In this document: one piece after another, positions 44,084-53,325 of the stretch | Layout of the letters: every line of letters begins with the position of its first letter | How positions within the stretch are numbered: position 1 is the stretch's first letter | Assembly (NCBI GenBank): GCA_016713435.1 | Contig: JADJPD010000001.1 | Coordinates: 124,001 to 188,000 of the forward strand | Reading direction: 5' to 3' | Origin: Gemmatimonadota bacterium | Lineage (GTDB): Bacteria > Gemmatimonadota > Gemmatimonadetes > Gemmatimonadales > GWC2-71-9 | DNA length: 64,000 nucleotides | Program-made: the position numbers and the translations under genes | The notes under the pieces: model-generated | Told to the model about the DNA's origin: nothing | The model's input: the letters and a program-made list of their open reading frames with translations, nothing else | Database searches by the model: none

Positions 44084-45655
44084 ATGACCGTCGTCCCGCT
44101 CCCCGAGCGCCGCGAGCGCCTCGCCGCCATCGACGTCGGCTCCAACTCGGTCCGCCTGCTGGTGGCCGAGTACGGGCCCCACTCCGGCCTCACCGTGGTG
44201 GACGAGGTGAAGGAGCAGCCGCGCCTCGCCCACGGCGTGGCCCAGACCGGCCGGCTCCACCCCGACGCCATGGAGCGCGCCATCGAGGCGCTGGGCCGCA
44301 TGAAGAACGTGGCCGAGCGCCGCGGCGCGTCCCGCATCCAGGCGGTCGCCACCTCGGCCGTGCGGGAGGCGGTCAACGGCGGCGAGTTCGTGGCGCGCGT
44401 CCAGGCCGCCACCGGCCTCGACCTCCGCATCATCGACGGCGACACCGAGGCCGCCCTGAGCTACCGCTCCGTGGCGCACCACTTCCCCCTCGAGGTGGGC
44501 CGCACCGTGGTGGCCGACATCGGCGGCGGGAGCCTCGAGCTCATCTGCGCCGTGGACGGCCTCATCGAGCACACGCTCTCGCTGCCCCTCGGCGCCGTGC
44601 GCCTCACCGAGCTGCACCTGGCGGACGCGGATGACGGCCGCAAGGCCGTGGCCAGGCTGCGCGACCACCTGCGGCGCCAGTTCCGCCGCAAGCTCCCGCT
44701 CCGCGACTGGGCGGCGCTCACCGTCATCGGCTCCGGCGGCAGCTTCACCAACCTGGGCCGCATGTCCGCCGCGCGGCGGGGGCTCTCGCCCGAGGATCCC
44801 GTGCACGGCACCGCGGTCACGGTCTCCGAGGTGGAGCACCTGCTGGAGTGGCTGGCCGGGATGAGCCCCGAGCGCCGCCGCACCGTGCCCGGCCTCAATC
44901 CCATGCGCGCCGACATCATCGTGGCGGGACTCGCCGTCACCGCCGAGCTGCTGGCGCGCGTCGAGGCCCGCGAGGTGAAGGTCAGCGCCTTCGGCCTGCG
45001 CGAGGGGCTGCTGCTCGAGATGGCCGGCGCCGAGGCCTCGCCCGCCGCGGTGGAGCCGCTCCGGCTCATCCGCGAGTTCGCCGAGCGCTGCCACTCCGAC
45101 CGCCGCCACGTGGAGCACGTGCGCGAGCTGGCCCTGAACCTCTTCGACCTCCTCGGCGACAAGCTCGACGCGGCCCCCGAGGAGCGTGGCATCCTCGAGG
45201 CGGCGGCGCTGCTGCACGACGTGGGGCAGCTGGTGAGCTACCAGCGCCACCACCGCCACAGCTACCAGCTCATCCTGCACGGCGACCGCCTCCCCTTCTC
45301 CCCGCGCGAGCGCCAGCTGGTGGCCCTCGTGGCGCGCTACCACCACGGCAAGGGGCCCAAGAAGCGGCACGAGGAGTTCGCCGCCCTCCCCGACGGCGAC
45401 CGCGCCCTCGTGCGGCGGCTGGCCGGGATGCTGCGGATCGCCGAGGGGCTCGACCGGGGGCACACGGCCATCGTGGAGAAGGTGGCCGTCGAGCTCTGCC
45501 CCACCCGACTGACCATCAAGGCCATCCCCCGCTTCGCCGGGGCGGACTTGAGCCTCGAGTGCTGGGGCGCCACCGAGCAGGCGCGGGTGCTGGAGAAGGT
45601 CTTCGCGCGGGAGATCGTGGTCGAGGCCGCTCCCACCGCGCCGGCCCCCGCCTGA
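44084..45655 (+). CDS. ppx: Ppx/GppA exopolyphosphatase-type phosphatase
   Basis: Degrades polyphosphate or pppGpp. It has 523 residues. The ASKHA fold opens AAIDVGSNSVRLLVAEYG, followed by AVATSAVREAVNGG, the catalytic-Glu region DGDTEAALSYR and phosphate loop VADIGGGSLELI. GSGGSFTNLG and NPMRADIIVAG come next. The C-terminal HD domain has LLHDVGQLVSYQRHHRHSYQLI. AGGGAGG precedes the ATG. It is last in the pst operon, 10 bp after phoU, and links polyphosphate stores to phosphate control. Confidence 0.92.
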   Translation: MTVVPLPERRERLAAIDVGSNSVRLLVAEYGPHSGLTVVDEVKEQPRLAHGVAQTGRLHPDAMERAIEALGRMKNVAERRGASRIQAVATSAVREAVNGGEFVARVQAATGLDLRIIDGDTEAALSYRSVAHHFPLEVGRTVVADIGGGSLELICAVDGLIEHTLSLPLGAVRLTELHLADADDGRKAVARLRDHLRRQFRRKLPLRDWAALTVIGSGGSFTNLGRMSAARRGLSPEDPVHGTAVTVSEVEHLLEWLAGMSPERRRTVPGLNPMRADIIVAGLAVTAELLARVEAREVKVSAFGLREGLLLEMAGAEASPAAVEPLRLIREFAERCHSDRRHVEHVRELALNLFDLLGDKLDAAPEERGILEAAALLHDVGQLVSYQRHHRHSYQLILHGDRLPFSPRERQLVALVARYHHGKGPKKRHEEFAALPDGDRALVRRLAGMLRIAEGLDRGHTAIVEKVAVELCPTRLTIKAIPRFAGADLSLECWGATEQARVLEKVFAREIVVEAAPTAPAPA

Positions 45656-45682
45656 CCCGGCCGAAGGCCCGGAAGACACGAG

Positions 45683-45706
45683 AGCGGCCGGAGTGATCCG
45701 GCCGCT
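45683..45706. terminator. Bidirectional terminator between ppx and deoC
   Basis: Perfect 10-bp stem (45683-45692 with 45697-45706) closed by a GTGA tetraloop, followed by TCG. Both flanking genes run toward it. Confidence 0.75.
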
Positions 45707-45731
45707 TCGTCGTGAAGGTCACCGCGGGGCC

Positions 45732-46463
45732 TCAGGCCTCCGCCAGGAGTTCCTCCAGGCTGGGGGCCGCCCCGCCAAGCACCGCCGTCCATCCCGCCGC
45801 CCCCGAGGTGCCGATCCGGTCCGCCCCCGCGCGGAGCAGCCCCAGCGCCTGCTCGGCGGTGCGGATCCCGCCGCTCGCCTTGACCCCGGTGCCCGGCCCG
45901 ACAGCTTCACGCAGCAGCCGCACCGCCTCCACCGACGCCCCACCCGCGGGGTGGAAGCCGGTGGAGGTCTTCACCGACCCGGCACCGGCGGCCACCGCGG
46001 TGCGCGCCGCGCGGCTCACCTCCGCGGGCGTGAGCGCCGCCGCCTCGACGATCACCCGCACCAGCCGCCCGTCCGCCGCCGCCACCACGCGGGTGATCTC
46101 GTCGCCAACCTCGTCCCAGCGGCCCGCCTTGGCGGAGCCGAGCGCCATCACCATGTCCACCTCGTGCGCCCCCTCGCCCACCGCGAGGCGGGCCTCGGCG
46201 GCCTTGGCCGCCGCACCGCTGGCACCGAGGGGGAAGCCCACCACCGTGACCACGCGCACCGGCGCACGCGCCAGCCGCTGCACGGCCGCAGCCACCCATT
46301 GCCCATTGACGCACACCTGCCCGAGCCCGAGGCCCACCGCCTCGTCGCAGAGGCGGGTGATCTCGGACAGGCGCGCCTCGGCGCGCAGCAGCGTGTGGTC
46401 GATGACGGCGCCGATGCCGTGGTCGCGACGGTGCGCCTCGAGCCAGGGCGGACAGGCGCTCAT
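45732..46463 (-). CDS. deoC: Deoxyribose-phosphate aldolase
   Basis: Cleaves 2-deoxyribose-5-phosphate to glyceraldehyde-3-phosphate and acetaldehyde. It has 243 residues. Motifs are DHTLLRAEA near the start, VCVNGQWV, VVGFPLGA and VDMVMALG. The catalytic Lys pair is in GSVKTSTGF (Schiff base) and GVKASGGIRT. It ends the pathway that begins with deoxynucleoside uptake and phosphorolysis in the operon at 26-31 kb. The ATG overlaps the rhomboid stop. Confidence 0.95.
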   Translation of the reverse strand: MSACPPWLEAHRRDHGIGAVIDHTLLRAEARLSEITRLCDEAVGLGLGQVCVNGQWVAAAVQRLARAPVRVVTVVGFPLGASGAAAKAAEARLAVGEGAHEVDMVMALGSAKAGRWDEVGDEITRVVAAADGRLVRVIVEAAALTPAEVSRAARTAVAAGAGSVKTSTGFHPAGGASVEAVRLLREAVGPGTGVKASGGIRTAEQALGLLRAGADRIGTSGAAGWTAVLGGAAPSLEELLAEA

Positions 46464-47194
46464 GACCGGAAGTGGAGGCGGGTCATCTGCCGGTGGATCG
46501 CGAGCAGTTCGGGATCGCGGAACAGCCGCGACAGGACGAGCCCCGCCACGAAGCCGCCGACGTGCGCCCAGAACGCCACCCCGCCCCCCTCGCTCGGCGA
46601 TGCGGCGCTGCCGGCCAGCTGCAGGAAGAACCAGTAGCCGAGCATCACGAAGGCGGGCAGCTCGAGGAAGAACAGGAAGACGAAGGTGTGCACCCGTGCC
46701 CGCGGGTAGAGCGCCACGTACGCCCCCATCACGCCGCCGATGGCGCCCGACGCGCCCACCATCGGGATGATGGAATCGGGACTCTGCGCCACCTGCGCGA
46801 AGGCGGCCGCCAGCCCGCAGAGCAGGTAGAAGGCCAGGAACCGCCCCCGCCCCATCACGTCCTCCACGTTGTTCCCGAAGACGTGGAGGAACCACATGTT
46901 GCCGAGCAGGTGCAGCCAGCTCCCGTGCAGGAACATCGAGGTGAGCGGGGCATACCAGGTGGGCGTGGGCAGGATGACGCAGGCCATCCCGTCGCCGATC
47001 GGCAGCTGGGTACCGGCCGGGATCCGCTGCAGCAGTTCCCCCGGGATGAGGCCCAGTTCGCAGATGGCCCGCCCCAGCGCCTGCCCGCTTCCCATCCCCT
47101 CCACGAGCACCCAGACGGCCACGTTGGCCAGAATCAGGCCCCAGGTGATGACCGGAGTCCGGAGCGTCGGATTGTCGTCGCGGATCGGGAACAT
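46460..47194 (-). CDS. Rhomboid-family intramembrane serine protease
   Basis: Membrane protease of 244 residues with about six helices. An N-terminal MFPIRDDNPTLRTPVITW is common in bacterial rhomboids. SMFLHGSWLHLLGNMWFLHVFG carries the HxxxN region. The catalytic Ser is in MVGASGAIGGVMG, and the catalytic His in FWAHVGGFVAG. TACATT five bases before the ATG and no ribosome site suggest a leaderless mRNA. It is translationally coupled to deoC. Confidence 0.9.
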   Translation of the reverse strand: MFPIRDDNPTLRTPVITWGLILANVAVWVLVEGMGSGQALGRAICELGLIPGELLQRIPAGTQLPIGDGMACVILPTPTWYAPLTSMFLHGSWLHLLGNMWFLHVFGNNVEDVMGRGRFLAFYLLCGLAAAFAQVAQSPDSIIPMVGASGAIGGVMGAYVALYPRARVHTFVFLFFLELPAFVMLGYWFFLQLAGSAASPSEGGGVAFWAHVGGFVAGLVLSRLFRDPELLAIHRQMTRLHFRS

Positions 47195-47372
47195 GGCGAA
47201 ATGTAGGGGCTGGCAGATGGCAGCCGCCATCGGCCGGGCGGGTCACTGCCAATTCCTGCCAATGTGACTGGAAAGTGCGGTACGGCGCTTGCCCTGCGGG
47301 GGGCGGACGTAATCGAGGCGGGGCGTCCGGACCGGATGGCCCGCCCAACTCGCACCCGGAGACACTTACCCC

Positions 47373-49286
47373 ATGGCTTCGAAGATCATTGGCATCGACC
47401 TCGGCACCACCAATTCGGTGGTCGCGGTGATGGAGGGCGGCGACCCCGTCGTCATCCCCAACGCCGAGGGCGGCCGGACGACGCCGTCGGTCGTGGCGTT
47501 CACCAAGGACGGCGAGCGGCTGGTCGGCCAGGTGGCGAAGCGGCAGGCGGTCACCAATCCCAAGCAGACCATCTTCTCGATCAAGCGCTTCATGGGCCGG
47601 CGCATGAACGAGATCACCGAGGAGACCCGCCGCGTCCCCTACAAGATCGACGCGGGGACGAACGGCCTGGCCGCGGTGGAGATCGCGGGCAAGAAGTACA
47701 CCCCGCCCGAGATCTCCGCGATGGTCCTCCAGAAGATGAAGCAGACCGCCGAGGACTACCTCGGCACCAAGGTGGAGAAGGCCGTGATCACGGTGCCGGC
47801 CTACTTCAACGACGCCCAGCGGCAGGCCACCAAGGACGCGGGCAAGATCGCCGGCCTCGAGGTGCTCCGCATCATCAATGAGCCCACGGCGGCGGCGCTG
47901 GCGTACGGCCTGGACAAGAAGAAGGAGGAGAAGGTCGCGGTCTTCGACCTGGGCGGCGGCACCTACGACATCTCGATCCTCGAGCTCGCCGACGGCGTCT
48001 TCGAGGTCAAGAGCACCAACGGCGACACCCACCTGGGCGGCGACGACTTCGACCTGCGCCTGATCGACTGGCTGGTGGAGGAGTTCAAGCGCGACCAGGG
48101 CATCGACCTCTCCAAGGACCCGATGGCGCTCCAGCGCCTGAAGGAGGCCGCGGAGAAGGCCAAGATGGAGCTGTCGAGCACCACCAGCACCGACATCAAC
48201 CTGCCGTTCATCACGGCGGACCAGTCGGGGCCCAAGCACCTGAACGTCTCGCTCACCCGCGCCAAGTTCGAGCAGCTGGTGGACGACCTCATCAAGCGGA
48301 CCATCCCGCCGATGCAGCAGGCGCTCAAGGACGCGGGGCTCGATCCCAAGCAGGTGGACGAGGTGATCCTGGTCGGCGGCTCCACCCGCATCCCGAAGAT
48401 CCAGCAGATCGTCAAGGACTTCTTCGGCAAGGAGCCCAACCGCTCCGTGAACCCGGACGAGGTGGTGGCGATCGGCGCCGCGATCCAGGGCGGCGTGCTG
48501 GGCGGCGAGGTGAAGGACGTGCTGCTCCTCGACGTCACCCCGCTGTCGCTCGGCATCGAGACGCTGGGCGGGGTGTCCACCGTGCTCATCCCGCGGAACA
48601 CCACGATCCCGACCAAGAAGTCCGAGGTGTTCTCCACCGCGGAGGACAACCAGACGACGGTCGAGATCCACGTGCTCCAGGGCGAGCGGCAGATGGCGCA
48701 GGACAACCGCACCATCGGCAAGTTCCAGCTGACGGGGATCCCGCCGGCACCGCGCGGCATGCCGCAGGTCGAGGTCACCTTCGACATCGACGCCAACGGC
48801 ATCCTGCACGTCTCGGCCAAGGACAAGGCCACGAACAAGGAGCAGAAGATCCGCATCGAGGCCTCGAGCGGCCTCTCGGACCAGGACATCGACAAGATGG
48901 TCAAGAGCGCCGAGGCCCACGCGGCCGAGGACAAGGCGCGGAAGGACCAGATCGAGGCGCGGAACCAGCTCGACGGGCTCGTGTACAAGGTCGAGCGTGA
49001 CAGCAAGGAGTGGGTGGACCGCCTCTCGGCGGACGCCAAGGGCCGGCTGGACAACGCGGTGGAGGGAGCCAAGGGCGCGCTCAAGAACGGCGACCCCGAC
49101 CTCATCAAGCGGGCGCTGGACGAGCTGAACAGCGCCTATTCCGCCGCCGGCGCCTCGCTCTACCAGAGCGCCCAGGCCTCGGGCAGCCCCGAGGCCGGCG
49201 CCCCGGGTGCCGACGCGGGCACCCCGCCCAAGGAGGACGTGGTCGAGGCCGACTACGAGATCGTGGACGACTCGAAGAAGTCCTAA
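47373..49286 (+). CDS. dnaK: Chaperone protein DnaK (Hsp70)
   Basis: ATP-dependent chaperone of 637 residues. It opens KIIGIDLGTTNSVVAV. VFDLGGGTYDISIL, RIINEPTAAALAYGLD and LVGGSTRIPKI are the ATPase signatures. The substrate-binding domain starts DVTPLSLGIETLGG, and the Gln/Ala-rich lid ends PKEDVVEADYEIVDD. No grpE or dnaJ lies beside it, and no CIRCE-like repeat was seen upstream. Confidence 0.98.
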   Translation: MASKIIGIDLGTTNSVVAVMEGGDPVVIPNAEGGRTTPSVVAFTKDGERLVGQVAKRQAVTNPKQTIFSIKRFMGRRMNEITEETRRVPYKIDAGTNGLAAVEIAGKKYTPPEISAMVLQKMKQTAEDYLGTKVEKAVITVPAYFNDAQRQATKDAGKIAGLEVLRIINEPTAAALAYGLDKKKEEKVAVFDLGGGTYDISILELADGVFEVKSTNGDTHLGGDDFDLRLIDWLVEEFKRDQGIDLSKDPMALQRLKEAAEKAKMELSSTTSTDINLPFITADQSGPKHLNVSLTRAKFEQLVDDLIKRTIPPMQQALKDAGLDPKQVDEVILVGGSTRIPKIQQIVKDFFGKEPNRSVNPDEVVAIGAAIQGGVLGGEVKDVLLLDVTPLSLGIETLGGVSTVLIPRNTTIPTKKSEVFSTAEDNQTTVEIHVLQGERQMAQDNRTIGKFQLTGIPPAPRGMPQVEVTFDIDANGILHVSAKDKATNKEQKIRIEASSGLSDQDIDKMVKSAEAHAAEDKARKDQIEARNQLDGLVYKVERDSKEWVDRLSADAKGRLDNAVEGAKGALKNGDPDLIKRALDELNSAYSAAGASLYQSAQASGSPEAGAPGADAGTPPKEDVVEADYEIVDDSKKS

Positions 49287-49341
49287 CCCCAGGCCGGACG
49301 GGGCGTTAGCCGCCAACGCGGCGGCGCCCCGCCGGGTAGGA

Positions 49342-49391
49342 CGAGGGACCCCAGGCGCGGCCAGAAGGGCCGCCGTGCCGGGGGTCCCTCG
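49342..49391 (+). terminator. Large hairpin after dnaK
   Basis: Outer stem 49342-49352 with 49381-49391 (11 bp, perfect). An inner stem is made of GCGGCC and GGCCGC. It lies 56 bp after the dnaK stop. Confidence 0.6.
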
Positions 49392-49519
49392 GTCACAAGG
49401 GAGGCCGGGAACCCGCAGGCGCGGTTCCCGCGTACGGGAGGTGGCGGTGTTGCGACGCTCCTCACCGGCAGCGCATCCCAGATCCGTTAGATTCCGCCTG
49501 TCACTCCTCGGAGAGCCCC

Positions 49520-51097
49520 ATGTCGGTGCGTTCGCTCAATTGGCTCAAGTTCGGCGGGCTGGTCACGCTCGCCTTTGCGCTCGGCCTGCTGTTCGCGGGC
49601 CTGCTGGACCTCCCCACGGCCGGTGAGGCGCAGAACCCGGCCCAGCGGCCGGTCTCGGCCATCGCGCCGGTGGAGGCGCCGGCCATCCCGCAGGCGCGGG
49701 TGCTCACGGAGCTCTCCGACGCCTTCGCCGCGGTCTCGGAGCAGGTGCGGCCGAGCGTGGTGTTCATCCGGAGCCAGCGGACGGAGCGGGCCCGCCGGGT
49801 GCCGCCGGGGATGGAGCAGTTCTTCCACCAGATGCCGCGCGGCCCGCAGGTGGAGCGGGGGAGCGGCTCGGGCTTCCTCGTCTCCCGCGACGGCTACATC
49901 CTGACCAACAACCACGTGGTCGAGGGCGCGGAAAAGGTCACCGTGCGGCTCTTCGACCGGCGCGAGTTCGAGGCCAAGGTGATCGGCACCGACCCGCTCA
50001 CCGACGTGGCCGTGATCAAGATCGACGCCCCGCGCCTCACCCCCGCCGCGCTCGGCAACAGCGACGGCACCCGCATCGGCGACTGGGTGCTGGCCGTGGG
50101 GAACCCGCTCGGTGAGCAGTTCACGTTCACCGTGACGAGCGGCATCATCAGCGGCAAGGGCCGCCGGCTGGACGCGCTGCAGCGCGGGCGCGCCGCCATC
50201 GGCGACTTCATCCAGACCGACGCGGCGATCAACCCCGGCAACTCGGGCGGCCCGCTGGTGAACGTCAAGGGCGAGGTGATCGGCATCAACTCCGCCATCG
50301 CCAGCGAGACGGGCTACTACTCGGGGTACGGCTTTGCGATCCCGATGAACCTGGCCCGCATCGTCATGAACCAGCTGGTGACCACCGGCCACGTGCAGCG
50401 CGCGGCGCTCGGCATCGAGGTGCGGGATGCCTCCGAGACCGACGCGGCCTACGTGGGCCTGCGCGAGATCCGTGGCGTGGTGGTGGCCGCCTTCCCGGCC
50501 GGCGTGCAGTCGCCGGCGGAGCGGGCCGGCCTGGAGCCGGGCGACGTGATCGTCACCATCGACGGACAGCCGGTGGAGTACGTGGCCCAGCTGCAGCAGC
50601 TGGTGGGCTTCCGGCGCCCCGGCGAGTCGGTGAAGGTGGAAGTGGCCCGGAAGGGCGGCACCCGCAAGGTCTTCAACGTCCAGCTCATGGAGCAGACCTC
50701 CGAACCGGAAGTGGCCGACCGCAACAGCGACGGCACCGGCGGCGGCAAGAAGGGCCAGCAGCAGGACGACCAGGGCAACGCCGCGGTGAACGTGGACGCG
50801 CTCGGCGCCTCGGTGCAGACCGTCACGCCGTCGCTGGCGCAGCAGCTCGAGCTGGACCGCGCCACCAAGGGCGTGGTGATCACCGAGGTGGACCCGAACG
50901 GCCCCGCCTTCGGCGAGCTCTTCGCCGTGGAAGAGGGGGGCCCGGACGTCATCACCAGCGTCGAGGGCAACGCCATCAAGACCGACGCGGACCTGCGGAG
51001 CGCGCTCCGCGGCAGCTCGAAGGGCGACATCGTCACCCTCCGCGTCTACAACGGCCGTGCCGACCAGACCCGGGTGATCCGGATCCGGCTGCAGTAG
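49520..51097 (+). CDS. HtrA/DegP-type serine protease with two PDZ domains
   Basis: Periplasmic quality-control protease of 525 residues with an N-terminal signal anchor (residues 10-29). The trypsin-like domain has H132 in LTNNHVVEG, D162 in DPLTDVAVIKI and S242 in INPGNSGGPL. PDZ1 (about 295-395) carries RAGLEPGDVIVTIDG. A low-complexity linker (GGGKKGQQQDDQ) leads to PDZ2 (about 435-520). It is co-oriented with dnaK. GGAGAG is present six bases before the ATG. Confidence 0.93.
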   Translation: MSVRSLNWLKFGGLVTLAFALGLLFAGLLDLPTAGEAQNPAQRPVSAIAPVEAPAIPQARVLTELSDAFAAVSEQVRPSVVFIRSQRTERARRVPPGMEQFFHQMPRGPQVERGSGSGFLVSRDGYILTNNHVVEGAEKVTVRLFDRREFEAKVIGTDPLTDVAVIKIDAPRLTPAALGNSDGTRIGDWVLAVGNPLGEQFTFTVTSGIISGKGRRLDALQRGRAAIGDFIQTDAAINPGNSGGPLVNVKGEVIGINSAIASETGYYSGYGFAIPMNLARIVMNQLVTTGHVQRAALGIEVRDASETDAAYVGLREIRGVVVAAFPAGVQSPAERAGLEPGDVIVTIDGQPVEYVAQLQQLVGFRRPGESVKVEVARKGGTRKVFNVQLMEQTSEPEVADRNSDGTGGGKKGQQQDDQGNAAVNVDALGASVQTVTPSLAQQLELDRATKGVVITEVDPNGPAFGELFAVEEGGPDVITSVEGNAIKTDADLRSALRGSSKGDIVTLRVYNGRADQTRVIRIRLQ

Positions 51098-51119
51098 CTC
51101 TCGCCCTCCCGACCGACCG

Positions 51120-51153
51120 GCGGCCCGGTGCGCAAATCCGCGCACCGGGCCGC
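51120..51153 (+). terminator. Terminator after the HtrA gene
   Basis: Perfect 14-bp stem (51120-51133 with 51140-51153), loop AAATCC, then TGTCGTT. Confidence 0.85.
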
Positions 51154-51245
51154 TGTCGTTGGGGGCCCCGCGTGTGCCCCGGGTGGTCCTCGTGCTTCTC
51201 CCATCCAGAAGCCGACGCGCCCCTGCCCCCCAGCCCGGAGCCCCC

Positions 51246-51743
51246 ATGCAGCACCCGCCGATCATCGAGAACGCGGCGCGCGACCTCGCGGCCCTCAACA
51301 AGACCGACCGGGTGCGGCGCCACACCGCCCAGGGCCTCCGGGACCGGATTGACCGGCAGACCCTGGCCCGCCTCGAGGCCGACCTGGCCTACCTCGACGG
51401 CGACGCCGACGAGGCCCGGCGGCACCTCTCCGAGCGCATCAACGACCTGCACGACGAGTGGGATGTGGACCGGGTGGTGGAGTTGTGGGCGGGCGGCGTG
51501 GGCCTGCTCGGCCTGGTGCTGGCGGCGAGCACCCGCCAGCGGCGGCTGCTCGCCCTGTCGGCCGCGGCGCTCGCCTCCCTGGTGCAGCACGCGGCGATGG
51601 GCTGGTCCCCCCCGGTGCCCGCCCTCCGGCGGCTCGGCGTCCGCACCCGCGACGAGATCGACGTGGAGCAGGCCGTCCTCAAGGAGGTCCGCGGCGACTG
51701 GGAGCGGCGGGGCCCGCTGCCCGTGACGGTGGCCCTCCGCTGA
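51246..51743 (+). CDS. DUF2892-like membrane protein
   Basis: A 165-residue protein. The N-terminal helix-rich polar part (ENAARDLAALNKTDRV, ARLEADLAYLDGDADEARRHL) is followed by two membrane helices (VVELWAGGVGLLGLVLAAS and LLALSAAALASLVQHAAMG). A polar tail (RDEIDVEQAVLKEVRGDW) ends it. The helix pair and tail resemble the DUF2892/YgaP membrane anchor. No rhodanese domain is present. The ATG at 51246 has GGAG upstream. The longer in-frame start at 51159 would run into the terminator. Confidence 0.65.
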   Translation: MQHPPIIENAARDLAALNKTDRVRRHTAQGLRDRIDRQTLARLEADLAYLDGDADEARRHLSERINDLHDEWDVDRVVELWAGGVGLLGLVLAASTRQRRLLALSAAALASLVQHAAMGWSPPVPALRRLGVRTRDEIDVEQAVLKEVRGDWERRGPLPVTVALR

Positions 51744-51769
51744 ACGCTCCCGCCGTCCCGCCCGCGGGC

Positions 51770-51775
51770 TATACT
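51770..51775 (+). promoter_or_regulatory. -10 box of tRNA-Leu
   Basis: TATACT ends eight bases before the tRNA 5' end. No convincing -35 was found. Confidence 0.5.
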
Positions 51776-51783
51776 TGAGGCAC

Positions 51784-51865
51784 GCGAGCGTGGCGGAACT
51801 GGCAGACGCGCAGGACTTAGGATCCTGTCCCGCAAGGGGTCCGGGTTCGACTCCCGGCGTTCGCA
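51784..51865 (+). tRNA. tRNA-Leu (TAG)
   Basis: This is an 82-nt class II tRNA. Acceptor GCGAGCG/CGTTCGC (one G-U), discriminator A. Anticodon stem CAGGA/TCCTG with loop CTTAGGA gives TAG. It has a long variable arm (TCCCGCAAGGGGT) and T-stem CCGGG/CCCGG. Confidence 0.97.
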
Positions 51866-51904
51866 TGGGCCGGCGCCCGGGCGCCGGTGCCCAGACACAG
51901 AAGA

Positions 51905-51933
51905 GGGCCGCCCTCCGAGACGGAGGGCGGCCC
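51905..51933 (+). terminator. Terminator of tRNA-Leu
   Basis: A 13-bp perfect stem (51905-51917 with 51921-51933), loop AGA, tail TTCTTGCTG. It may also serve the convergent lipoprotein gene. Confidence 0.88.
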
Positions 51934-51959
51934 TTCTTGCTGAGGAGGCCCCGCCCTGG

Positions 51960-52601
51960 TTACGGGCTGGGCGGCGGCGCCAGGAAGAGCCGCACCGTGG
52001 TGGGCTGCCCGCCCCGCGCGGCCACGTCGCAGGCCAGGCCGTCGAAGCGGTAGCCCTCAGGAGCCTCGGCCACGAGGTCGTACCGGCCGGGGTCGAGGTT
52101 GGGCAGCGTGAACTTGCCCTGCGGGTTGGTGGTCGCCGTGGCGACGAGCTCGCCGCGCCCGCCGCACTGACCCAGCGGTGGCGGCGGGACGGTCGTGTCA
52201 GGCGGCAGCGAATCCACCGGCGGGAAGAGCGTGTCCACCGGCGGCGGGAAGCTGTCCACCGGCGGGGGCGGGGGCGGCGGCGACGTGGAGTCGCCGGGGA
52301 GCGAGTCGGGCATGCCCCAGGGGTCGATGGGGACCGGGTCCACGAGCGCGCTGTCGTTCGGGGGGACGCCGAGCGAGTCCTCCGGGAGGGCCCCGAGATA
52401 GTAGACGCGGATGGTCACGTCTCCCACCGGGACGTAGCTGCTGTCGGGTTGGAAGCGGATGGTCAGGACCTCGCCGGTCATGGTGGCGGGCTGCCCGTTG
52501 CCCTTGACGGTGCCGACCGCCCCGGGCCCGGTGCCGTCATCGCCGCAGGCGGTGACGAGGCCCAGGCCGATGATCAGCGCCGCGCGGATCGATGCGCGCA
52601 T
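51960..52601 (-). CDS. Proline-rich lipoprotein with carboxypeptidase-regulatory-like end
   Basis: A 213-residue envelope protein with lipobox LGLVTAC-GDDG. Residues 30-90 form a strand-rich domain (EVLTIRFQPDSSYVPVGDVTIRV). A Pro/Asp/Ser linker with repeated PPVDS(F/L)PP units follows. The end (TATTNPQGKFTLPNLDPGRYDL) looks like a carboxypeptidase-regulatory-like or SdrD B-type beta-sandwich. AAGGAG stands six bases before the ATG at 52601. Probably a surface or adhesion protein. Function unknown. Confidence 0.75.
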   Translation of the reverse strand: MRASIRAALIIGLGLVTACGDDGTGPGAVGTVKGNGQPATMTGEVLTIRFQPDSSYVPVGDVTIRVYYLGALPEDSLGVPPNDSALVDPVPIDPWGMPDSLPGDSTSPPPPPPPVDSFPPPVDTLFPPVDSLPPDTTVPPPPLGQCGGRGELVATATTNPQGKFTLPNLDPGRYDLVAEAPEGYRFDGLACDVAARGGQPTTVRLFLAPPPSP

Positions 52602-52788
52602 GCGTGCTCCTTGAGGGAAACCGGCGGGGGGCGGGTGCCGTCCGTTCGAGGCCGGCCGGGCGGAGGCGTGGACGAGTTTCGTCCGCACGGCGCCTCACCC
52701 CCGCCAGCCCCACGCCGTATCCCCAAGACCCCCGCACCCGGTCCCACGTCACACGTGACCTTTTGCCCCCTTCCCGGGTCCTTGTGAG

Positions 52789-53325
52789 ATGACCCCGACG
52801 GACGCCGAGCTGGTGGCCCGGGCCCGCGGTGGCGATCGCCAGAGCTATGCGGCGCTGATCGAACGGCACCGCGCCAGCCTGGAACGGTATGCCCTGCGCC
52901 TGCTCGGCGAGCGGGAAGAGGCGGAGGAGGCCCTGCAGGACACGCTGATCCGCGCCTGGGCCGCGCTGTCGCAGTGCGCCGAGCCGGACCGGGTGCGGGG
53001 CTGGCTGTTCCGCATCCTGGTGAACCGCTGCCGGACCCGGCTGGCGCGAGCCAACCGGCTGGTGCGCGGCGCCGCCGGCGATGCCGCCCTGGCGAGCGTG
53101 CCGGCCGCCCCGCGGGACGACGGCTGGCAGGAGGAGCTGACCCGCGCCCTCGCCGCGCTGCCCGAGGAGCAGCGGGAGGCCTTCCTGCTCAAGCACGTGG
53201 AGGCGTTCAGCTACGAGGAGATGGCCGAGCTGACCGGGCAGTCGGTGCCGGCGCTCAAGATGCGGGTGAGCCGGGCGTGCGCGGCGCTGCGGCTCCGCCT
53301 GGAGGAGGTCTACCGTGGACGCTGA
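52789..53325 (+). CDS. ECF-type RNA polymerase sigma factor
   Basis: Sigma-70-family extracytoplasmic-function factor of 178 residues. Region 2 is RHRASLERYALRLLGEREEAEEALQDTLIRAW. Region 4 is LPEEQREAFLLKHVEAFSYEEMAELTGQSVPALKMRVSRA (helix-turn-helix). The next gene starts inside its last codons, so it forms an operon with three envelope proteins. The downstream membrane protein may be its anti-sigma factor. Confidence 0.92.
   Translation: MTPTDAELVARARGGDRQSYAALIERHRASLERYALRLLGEREEAEEALQDTLIRAWAALSQCAEPDRVRGWLFRILVNRCRTRLARANRLVRGAAGDAALASVPAAPRDDGWQEELTRALAALPEEQREAFLLKHVEAFSYEEMAELTGQSVPALKMRVSRACAALRLRLEEVYRGR

Noticed and set aside
45732..49316. Minus-strand open frame of 1194 codons
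   Set aside because: Only the 3' part (deoC) is real. The rest is the antisense shadow of dnaK and of the rhomboid gene, with low-complexity Arg/Leu/His composition caused by high GC.
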